Shown here: in pieces, positions 23,845 to 28,924 of the stretch
How positions within the stretch are numbered: the stretch's first letter is position 1
How the letters are laid out: every line of letters begins with the position of its first letter
Source of the DNA: Bacteroidetes bacterium UBA1860
GTDB taxonomy: Bacteria > Bacteroidota > Rhodothermia > Balneolales > Balneolaceae
Assembly: GCA_002338335.1 (NCBI GenBank)
Contig: DDIC01000045.1
Location: forward strand, 1-28,924
Direction: 5' to 3'
Length of the DNA stretch: 28,924 nucleotides
Notes under the pieces: model-generated
Databases searched by the model: none
Seen by the model: the letters and a program-made list of their open reading frames with translations, nothing else
Told to the model about the DNA's origin: nothing
Program-made: the position numbers and the translations under genes

Positions 23845-24717
23845 ATGACCCCATCACAGGCTCATCCCAAAGCCAAAAAAAGTCTTGGACAACACTTTTT
23901 GACGGATCTCTATGTAGTCGATCAAATAGTAGAGGCTGTATCGGTGCGGAGTCAGAGTGTGGACGCCGGTTCGCTCAACAGTGAGCCCACAAGGCGGCTC
24001 ATCGAAATTGGTCCTGGCAAGGGAGTGCTTAGTAAGCCCCTCGTAGCGTTGGGCTGGCCCACCACCTTGCTCGAAATTGACCCTAGAATGGTAGAGATTC
24101 TTCAAAGGGAGGTGATTCCTCAAGCTATAGGGCCCATTCAACTGCTTGAACATGACGTATTATCGCCCGATTGGTGGCTCAAGGAACAGCAGTGGGCAAA
24201 CGACGTGGCTCCTGAGTCGACGCTAGAATTGGTGGGTAATCTACCTTATTACATCACCAGCCCCATCCTATTTGCCATCTTGGAGCGTCGCACCTCCATA
24301 GAACGAGCTACATTGATGATCCAAAAGGAAGTCGCAGACCGAATCATAGCTCCTTCTGGGTCCAAAACCTACGGCATTCTAAGTGTCCAATGTCAGTTAA
24401 TGGCATCGGTAAAACATCTCTTGGACGTGCCAGCTACTGCCTTTGACCCACCCCCCAAAGTTGAGAGCTCTGTGATCCAATTAGCCTTTGATAAACCACC
24501 CTTGCCATTTGAGGACGAGACCCTTAAAAAAATTGTCAGAACAGCCTTTCAGCAGAGGCGCAAAAAGCTTTCCAATGCATTATCTAGTGTGCTGGATGCT
24601 GAGGCGCGTGATGCAGTGACCCAACAGTTGGGAATTTCCTTTGACCAGCGTCCTGAGCAATGGACGCCGGCAGATTATGCAAGTTTGTCAGAATGGGTGC
24701 AGAAAAAAGAGGGATAA
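23845..24717 (+). CDS. rsmA: 16S rRNA (adenine1518-N6/adenine1519-N6)-dimethyltransferase
   Basis: The 290-residue product is RsmA/KsgA, which dimethylates two adenines in the 3'-terminal hairpin of 16S rRNA late in small-subunit assembly. Signatures are KKSLGQHFLTDLYVVDQIV near the N-terminus, SAM motif I LIEIGPGKGVLSKPL, LLEIDPRMV, and the catalytic motif NLPYYITSPILF (NLPY). The later block FQQRRKKLSNAL is also typical. Two short insertions are seen, about residues 35-48 (SQSVDAGSLNSEP) and in the LKEQQWANDVAPE region. ATG 23845 is the only reasonable start. It has its own 136-base upstream gap, shared with the divergent helicase operon. Confidence 0.96.
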   Translation: MTPSQAHPKAKKSLGQHFLTDLYVVDQIVEAVSVRSQSVDAGSLNSEPTRRLIEIGPGKGVLSKPLVALGWPTTLLEIDPRMVEILQREVIPQAIGPIQLLEHDVLSPDWWLKEQQWANDVAPESTLELVGNLPYYITSPILFAILERRTSIERATLMIQKEVADRIIAPSGSKTYGILSVQCQLMASVKHLLDVPATAFDPPPKVESSVIQLAFDKPPLPFEDETLKKIVRTAFQQRRKKLSNALSSVLDAEARDAVTQQLGISFDQRPEQWTPADYASLSEWVQKKEG

Positions 24718-24759
24718 TGTGTGTGGCAATCCTGACACTCTGACAACAAGGCACAGTTT

Positions 24760-24828
24760 ATGGGTCGAAATTCCTCGGTACATGCCTTTGGTACGGAAGT
24801 TGCTTTTGTAGTGTATGGACAAGCGTGA
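24760..24828 (+). other. Possible 22-codon leader ORF before groES
   Basis: An ATG-initiated frame of 22 codons (MGRNSSVHAFG...) ends in TGA in the rsmA-groES gap. It has no Shine-Dalgarno sequence and overlaps the next small frame by 14 bases. It could be an upstream ORF or chance. Confidence 0.15.
24771..24798. promoter_or_regulatory. Imperfect inverted repeat upstream of groESL
   Basis: TTCC...GTAC (24771-24781) mirrors GTAC-GGAA (24791-24798) with a 3-base bulge and a 9-base centre. It lies about 130 bases before groES, in the region where the promoter should be. No CIRCE element is present, so this is a candidate heat-shock control site. Confidence 0.25.
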
Positions 24829-24913
24829 CGTTCCGGCTGAGATGCAGTGGAACCTCTCCGGAGATGTCAACGTTTTGGAACCGATTCAAAACACATTAAA
24901 TCATAATTCGTAA
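24815..24913 (+). other. Possible 32-codon ORF or gene relic ending at the groES ribosome site
   Basis: ATG 24815 opens 32 codons (MDKRDVPAEMQWNLSGDV...) whose TAA lies within the groES Shine-Dalgarno region. The codon pattern looks protein-like, and the start faintly resembles the N-terminus of M3-family oligoendopeptidases (KR.eVP.E..W.L). It could be a truncated gene, a translated leader coupled to groES, or chance. Confidence is low. Confidence 0.2.
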
Positions 24914-24917
24914 GGAG
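24912..24917 (+). promoter_or_regulatory. groES ribosome binding site
   Basis: AAGGAG lies seven bases before ATG 24925. It is one of the few strong Shine-Dalgarno sequences in the window, fitting a highly expressed chaperonin. Confidence 0.7.
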
Positions 24918-24924
24918 TAATATT

Positions 24925-25212
24925 ATGTCTTCTATCAAACCTCTTGCTGATCGCGTCTTGGTTCGCCCAGATGCAGCTGAAGAGACTACAAGCTCTGGAA
25001 TCATTATCCCAGATACAGCTAAGGAAAAACCACAGCGTGGGACTATCGTCGCTGCTGGACCTGGAAAAGTTGAAAACGGCACCAAAATTGACATGACCGT
25101 CAAGGATGGTGACAAAGTACTTTACGGCAAATATTCTGGAACAGAAGTCACAGTTGACGGAGAGGATCTCCTCATCATGCGTGAGTCTGATATTCTTGGA
25201 GTTCTTGCTTAA
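24925..25212 (+). CDS. groES: Co-chaperonin GroES
   Basis: The 95-residue product is a complete GroES, the heptameric lid of the GroEL folding chamber. It shows IKPLADRVLVRPDAAEE at the start, the mobile loop ETTSSGIIIPDTAKEKPQRG (roughly residues 20-39), and the GPGK and VLYGKYSGTEV blocks. Length is standard. It sits 45 bases before groEL on the same strand and forms the usual groESL operon. Upstream I found no CIRCE inverted repeat, so HrcA control of the common type is not supported; an imperfect inverted repeat at 24771-24798 is the only candidate. Confidence 0.98.
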   Translation: MSSIKPLADRVLVRPDAAEETTSSGIIIPDTAKEKPQRGTIVAAGPGKVENGTKIDMTVKDGDKVLYGKYSGTEVTVDGEDLLIMRESDILGVLA

Positions 25213-25244
25213 TACCACTCATTGGAATCTATCTAAAACATTAA

Positions 25245-25250
25245 AAAGGA
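25245..25250 (+). promoter_or_regulatory. groEL ribosome binding site
   Basis: AAAGGA lies seven bases before ATG 25258. Confidence 0.6.
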
Positions 25251-25257
25251 CAGTAAC

Positions 25258-26910
25258 ATGGCAGCAAAAAATATTCACTACGATTTAGAAGCACGCGACG
25301 CACTGAAACGTGGGGTGGACAAACTCGCGAATGCAGTTAAAGTCACATTGGGCCCTCGTGGACGTAATGTCGTGATTGAAAAATCATTTGGATCACCCAA
25401 CGTCACCAAGGATGGTGTATCCGTAGCAAAAGAGATCGAACTCTCTGATAAAGTTGAGAATCTTGGCGCGCAAATGGTCAAAGAAGTTGCTTCTCGCACC
25501 AGCGATAATGCTGGAGACGGGACAACAACGGCGACTGTACTTGCACAATCAATCATCCAACAAGGATTGAAGAATGTCACAGCGGGTGCAAACCCAATGG
25601 ACCTGAAGCGTGGGATTGATAAAGCCGTTGTAGGTGTCATAGCAGAACTCCGCTCCATGAGCAAAGAGATCTCTGGACGTGAAGAGATTGCACAAGTCGG
25701 TACCATCTCAGCTAATAATGATGACACGATTGGAAATCTTATCGCGGATGCGATGGAGAAAGTAGGAAAAGATGGTGTGATCACGGTTGAAGAAGCCAAA
25801 GGAACCGAAACGTACCTCGAGACTGTCGAAGGGATGCAGTTCGATCGTGGATACCTTTCCCCTTACTTCGTAACCAACTCTGATAGCATGACCACAGAGT
25901 TTGAAGCTCCATACATTCTAATCTTCGACAAGAAGATCTCAAATATGAAGGATCTTCTTCCGATTCTTGAGAAGGTAATGCAGTCTGGTAAGCCTTTGTT
26001 GATCATTGCCGAAGATGTGGAAGGTGAAGCACTTGCCACACTCGTTGTCAACAAACTGCGTGGTTCGCTAAAGATTGCAGCGGTGAAAGCTCCTGGATTT
26101 GGTGATCGTCGTAAAGCCATGCTTGAGGATATCGCTATTCTTACAGGCGGTACGGTCATCAGTGAAGAGCGTGGCTACAAGCTTGAGAATGCTACACTTG
26201 ATTTCCTTGGTCAAGCAGACCGTGTGACGATCGACAAAGACAACACAACAGTTGTTGGTGGAAAAGGCAAAGACGAGGATATCAAAGCTCGTGTTAACCA
26301 AATCCGCTCTCAAATTGAGAATACAACCTCAGACTACGATCGTGAGAAGCTACAAGAGCGACTTGCGAAATTGGCAGGTGGCGTGGCTGTTCTATACATC
26401 GGTGCTGCTTCTGAAGTAGAGATGAAAGAGAAGAAAGCCCGCGTGGAAGATGCACTTCATGCTACTCGCGCTGCCGTTGAGGAAGGAATTGTCCCAGGTG
26501 GTGGAGTTGCGCTACTTCGTGCACTCAAAGGTACGGAAGGCCTCAAAGGTGAAAATAGCGACCAAGAAGTTGGATTCGACATTATTCGCCGTGCGCTTCA
26601 AGCGCCTCTTCGCACCATTGCGGCCAACGCAGGTGTAGAAGGGTCGATTGTCGTCCAAAAAGTCCTTGAAGGTAAAGGGGCTCATGGATACAATGCGCGC
26701 ACTGAGGTCTATGAGGATCTTCTAAAAGCAGGTGTGATTGATCCTACCAAGGTGACACGCTCCGCACTTGAAAATGCAGCGTCTGTTGCGGGTCTGCTCC
26801 TAACAACCGAAGCTGTGGTTGTTGAGAAGCCAGAAGACAAAGATGCTGGCCCTGCAATGCCACCAGCAGGTATGGATGGCATGGGCGGAATGGGTGGAAT
26901 GGATTTCTAA
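25258..26910 (+). CDS. groEL: Chaperonin GroEL
   Basis: The 550-residue product is a full-length Hsp60, which forms double heptameric rings and folds proteins with GroES and ATP. Family blocks include TLGPRGRNVVIEKSFGSPNV, the ATP-binding DGTTTATVLAQ near residue 87, KAPGFGDRRKAMLEDIAILTGG, and EEGIVPGGGVALLRA near residue 410. The C-terminus ends in the flexible GMDGMGGMGGMDF tail. Codon use is biased and the coding sequence is regular, as expected for a highly expressed gene. It is followed by a strong hairpin terminator. Only one groEL is visible here. Confidence 0.99.
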   Translation: MAAKNIHYDLEARDALKRGVDKLANAVKVTLGPRGRNVVIEKSFGSPNVTKDGVSVAKEIELSDKVENLGAQMVKEVASRTSDNAGDGTTTATVLAQSIIQQGLKNVTAGANPMDLKRGIDKAVVGVIAELRSMSKEISGREEIAQVGTISANNDDTIGNLIADAMEKVGKDGVITVEEAKGTETYLETVEGMQFDRGYLSPYFVTNSDSMTTEFEAPYILIFDKKISNMKDLLPILEKVMQSGKPLLIIAEDVEGEALATLVVNKLRGSLKIAAVKAPGFGDRRKAMLEDIAILTGGTVISEERGYKLENATLDFLGQADRVTIDKDNTTVVGGKGKDEDIKARVNQIRSQIENTTSDYDREKLQERLAKLAGGVAVLYIGAASEVEMKEKKARVEDALHATRAAVEEGIVPGGGVALLRALKGTEGLKGENSDQEVGFDIIRRALQAPLRTIAANAGVEGSIVVQKVLEGKGAHGYNARTEVYEDLLKAGVIDPTKVTRSALENAASVAGLLLTTEAVVVEKPEDKDAGPAMPPAGMDGMGGMGGMDF

Positions 26911-26930
26911 TCCACCCCTCCATTAATCTT

Positions 26931-26964
26931 AACCCCACGCTGGATTGCCGGTGTGGGGTTTTTT
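26931..26964 (+). terminator. groESL rho-independent terminator
   Basis: AACCCCACGC (26931-26940) pairs with GTGTGGGGTT (26951-26960) around a 10-base loop, with one G-T wobble. A run of T follows directly, including the last bases of the stem. It lies 20 bases after the groEL stop codon. Confidence 0.85.
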
Positions 26965-26991
26965 ATGTCTTTTGGGCTGTTGCTGATTCCT

Positions 26992-27963
26992 TTAGCGAGA
27001 CTTCTTGTTCCGTTTACGCTCTGCTTTGCGTCGCTTATACTCCATGACCCAATTGAGATGAAAGAACTCAATGGCGGAGGCCTCACACCCCTTCCAAGGT
27101 TTAATCATCCGCTCAAACTCTGCCTCTGAAGTCCGAAAGGGATCTCCACCGTAGCTCAGAATAATCCATTTTCGCAATCCCTTTTCTTCGCCTTTGATTT
27201 TGGAGGATGGGAAATAGGCTTGTGTGGTTGGACGATAGAGCATTAAATCTTGGGCAGCAGTTGGTCCAATACCCCGAACATCTGAAATAGCCTCCAAAAA
27301 CTCTTTTGCCGTAGCAGTGCGGTCCATCCACTCCAAATCGATCTCACCTTGATCGAGTCGGGCTGCAAAATCAGAGATATATTCCCCTTTTCGTCTTGTG
27401 GGCCCCATGCCACGAATCGCTTCTGGATCGGCCCCCTTGAGTTGCGCTGGAGTGGGCCAGGTCGCCAATGTTTTCCCTTCAAATGGAATCAACTGACCGT
27501 AGTTTTCCCGAATTCGATACATCATCTTTTTGGCCGTTGGCTTATGCGACATCTGCATTTCGACAATCCGGTTCACCGTGTCTTCAAAAAGGGTGGCTCT
27601 CGACATTCGCTTGAGTCCGTACAATGTGCTCAATAACGGCCCCAACAGTGGGTCATTACCCGCCTGATCGTAAAGAGGACGAAGGTCTAGATCTGTACCC
27701 AAGATTCTTGATAAGGATCGGTTTGCATCATCCATCTCATCTTTGGAGAGATCCTCCTCTGTTTGAATGGCAAACTCCGGTGCTTCAGCATCCCCATTAA
27801 ACTGAATGGTTACGACAATGTCCTTTTCCCCGGCTCGAATTGGGCGATGGAAGCCTCGCTCAAAGATCTCTTCAGGATCATGTTCGTAATCAAAGTAGAC
27901 CTGCATATCGAGGCATAAGGACCAATCATGAGGAGGGATAGATTTGAGAGTCCAGTGGGACAT
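26992..27963 (-). CDS. HhH-GPD (AlkA-like) DNA glycosylase homologue with catalytic Asp apparently missing
   Basis: The 323-residue product aligns with AlkA-type 3-methyladenine DNA glycosylases. The N-terminal part ends with SRILGTDLDLRPLYDQAGND, then PLLGPLLSTLYGLKRM, a TLFEDTVNRIVEMQMS helix and the helix-hairpin-helix VRGIGPTAAQDLMLYR (229-244). The closing block KPWKGCEASAIEFFHLNW (288-305) matches the WRPWRG...W segment. In AlkA the catalytic aspartate lies in the PDDYLI stretch after the hairpin; here the aligned stretch is FPSSKIKG (251-258), with Ser where Asp is expected. The usual GQQ of the helix before is also changed to EMQ. The end is very basic (KRRKAERKRNKKSR), suiting DNA binding. 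It may be inactive, or act by another mechanism. It diverges from the cryptochrome gene. Confidence 0.82.
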   Translation of the reverse strand: MSHWTLKSIPPHDWSLCLDMQVYFDYEHDPEEIFERGFHRPIRAGEKDIVVTIQFNGDAEAPEFAIQTEEDLSKDEMDDANRSLSRILGTDLDLRPLYDQAGNDPLLGPLLSTLYGLKRMSRATLFEDTVNRIVEMQMSHKPTAKKMMYRIRENYGQLIPFEGKTLATWPTPAQLKGADPEAIRGMGPTRRKGEYISDFAARLDQGEIDLEWMDRTATAKEFLEAISDVRGIGPTAAQDLMLYRPTTQAYFPSSKIKGEEKGLRKWIILSYGGDPFRTSEAEFERMIKPWKGCEASAIEFFHLNWVMEYKRRKAERKRNKKSR

Positions 27964-28023
27964 AGGTCAAAAACGTGAATAAGATGGAATTATACAGACT
28001 GAAACGAAACATTTGATGTGCTC

Positions 28024-28037
28024 GTTCAAGCTTCAAC
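28024..28037. promoter_or_regulatory. Imperfect palindrome in the glycosylase/cryptochrome gap
   Basis: GTTCAAGCTTCAAC is a 14-base palindrome apart from one mismatched pair. It lies in the 91-base gap between two divergent DNA-repair-type genes, 18 bases before the cryptochrome start. It may be a shared operator; no known motif is matched with confidence. Confidence 0.3.
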
Positions 28038-28054
28038 AAGTTACACAGACAACA

Positions 28055-28924
28055 ATGAATCAAACACTATTATGGTTTCGGCAAGATTTTCGACTGGATG
28101 ATCACCCAGCCCTGTTGAGAGCTATCAAAATGGGGCAACCTATTGTCCCGATGGTCATTTTGGACCCCTCGTGGTTTGAACATACACGCTTGGGACTCCC
28201 CAAAATGGGTCGTTATCGAGCTAGATTTTGGAAGGAATCCATCGAGGATTTAGCAAACTCAATAGAGAAAACAGGGGGTTCATTGATTGTACGAGAGGGT
28301 CTTCCTGAATCGGTGCTTGCGGATGCTGTGGATGAGTTTGGTATTCACAGTCTTGTGGCGATGACATATCCTGGCACAGAGGAAGCAGACACCGAAGTGA
28401 ACATCGAGTCGGCTGTGCCCTCAAGTTGTGCAATTCAATGGGTTGAGGGACATACGCTCCTCCACACAGATGACTTACCCTTTGAGATAGATGATCTTCC
28501 CAAGGTCTTTACACCCTTTCGAAAAAAGGTTGAAAAAGAGGTCGATGTTCGTGAACCAGTTTCAGCACCCTCAAAGATTTCTTGGTCAACTCATGTCGTG
28601 AATACGCCTTGGCAAGAAGTGCTGGAAACATCTCAGCTTTCTACTCAAGCGGGAGATTGGACAAGAGATACACGATCTGTGCTTCCATTCAAAGGGGGTG
28701 AATCCGCTGGACGTGCTCGATTGGACGAATATTTTTGGCAGCGCGATCATCTAAAAGTGTACAAAAACACCCGAAACGGTCTTCTAGGGGCAAATTATTC
28801 CTCAAAATTCTCCCCTTGGCTAGCGAATGGATGTATAAGTCCGCGACGCATTTGGTCCGAAGTGAAACGCTATGAAAGAGAACGGGTAAGCAATGAATCG
28901 ACCTATTGGTTAATTTTTGAATTG
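28055..28924 (+). CDS. DASH-type cryptochrome / photolyase family protein, cut by the window end
   Basis: The visible 290 residues are the N-terminal part of a cryptochrome/photolyase; the frame stays open to the last base. The photolyase alpha/beta domain opens with TLLWFRQDFRLDDHPAL, and the DASH-like linker shows LPKVFTPFRKKVEKEVDVRE. The FAD-binding domain begins with PFKGGESAGRARLDEYFW, then YKNTRNGLLGANYSSKFSPW and GCISPRRIWSEVKRYE, and ends at STYWLIFEL. These match CRY-DASH proteins, which bind FAD and an antenna cofactor and repair pyrimidine dimers mainly in single-stranded or looped DNA; some act as sensors. Family length is roughly 430-500, so perhaps a third or more is missing. 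Start ATG 28055 directly precedes the conserved opening. Confidence 0.93.
   Translation, partial: MNQTLLWFRQDFRLDDHPALLRAIKMGQPIVPMVILDPSWFEHTRLGLPKMGRYRARFWKESIEDLANSIEKTGGSLIVREGLPESVLADAVDEFGIHSLVAMTYPGTEEADTEVNIESAVPSSCAIQWVEGHTLLHTDDLPFEIDDLPKVFTPFRKKVEKEVDVREPVSAPSKISWSTHVVNTPWQEVLETSQLSTQAGDWTRDTRSVLPFKGGESAGRARLDEYFWQRDHLKVYKNTRNGLLGANYSSKFSPWLANGCISPRRIWSEVKRYERERVSNESTYWLIFEL

Noticed and set aside
24718..24924. CIRCE (HrcA) operator upstream of groES
   Set aside because: The TTAGCACTC-N9-GAGTGCTAA pattern is absent on both strands of the gap.
25278..25799. 173-codon open frame antisense to groEL
   Set aside because: It is a shadow of the strongly biased groEL codon pattern; the translation is Ser/Thr/Ile/Pro-rich with no recognisable domain, and groEL is certain.
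1..28924. Mobile elements, prophage, CRISPR array, toxin-antitoxin or defence system
   Set aside because: No transposase, integrase, cas-like gene, spaced direct repeats or toxin-antitoxin pair is visible; the PIN domain belongs to the PIN-PhoH fusion and has no antitoxin partner.

Overview
This window looks like ordinary chromosome from a member of the Bacteroidota in the broad sense. A marine, Rhodothermota/Balneolota-like lineage is my best guess, at moderate confidence. The clues are a WbqC-like protein, a Bacteroidota-style Hc1 histone, a DASH-type cryptochrome, a one-piece glycine dehydrogenase, short AT-rich intergenic gaps, and two exact matches to the Bacteroidota -7 element TAnnTTTG between the divergent icd-like and Hc1 genes. 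Clear Shine-Dalgarno sequences are seen at only a few genes (groES, groEL, Hc1). I see no phage, insertion sequence, CRISPR array or integrase, and no stretch over 300 bases without a gene.

Layout. 1-1810: two tandem, minus-strand copies of a small secreted protein gene, each with a duplicated upstream element. 1908-1981: a CAU-anticodon tRNA. 2113-9580: ettA (translation factor), pcm (protein repair), an NhaC-type Na+/H+ antiporter, a WbqC-like protein, an ALDH7-type semialdehyde dehydrogenase and a SpoU-type RNA methyltransferase. 9666-11192: a PIN-PhoH ATPase with a histone-H1-like basic tail. 11189-15067: a minus-strand run read as icd-like dehydrogenase, gatC, polysaccharide flippase, murI. 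15325-15501: a 58-residue Hc1 histone-like protein. 15556-18432: gcvP. 18658-19518: a ZIP metal transporter.

19523-23708 is a tightly packed minus-strand operon: small membrane protein, Lhr-like 'ligase-associated' helicase, PdeM-type phosphoesterase, second membrane protein. The ligase and exonuclease that usually accompany this helicase and phosphoesterase are not here. 23845-26910: rsmA, then groES-groEL with a strong terminator. 26992-27963 and 28055-28924 are a divergent pair: an AlkA-like glycosylase homologue that seems to lack its catalytic aspartate, and the N-terminal 290 residues of a DASH-type cryptochrome cut by the window edge.

The themes are translation and protein quality control (ettA, pcm, gatC, rsmA, groESL), chromosome packaging and DNA repair (Hc1, Lhr-like helicase, PdeM, glycosylase homologue, cryptochrome) and central or amino-acid metabolism. 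I found no unmistakable new system. The best leads are the fast-diverging tandem secreted paralogues, the ligase-less repair operon with embedded membrane proteins, the Asp-less glycosylase homologue, and the palindrome inside the Hc1 promoter.
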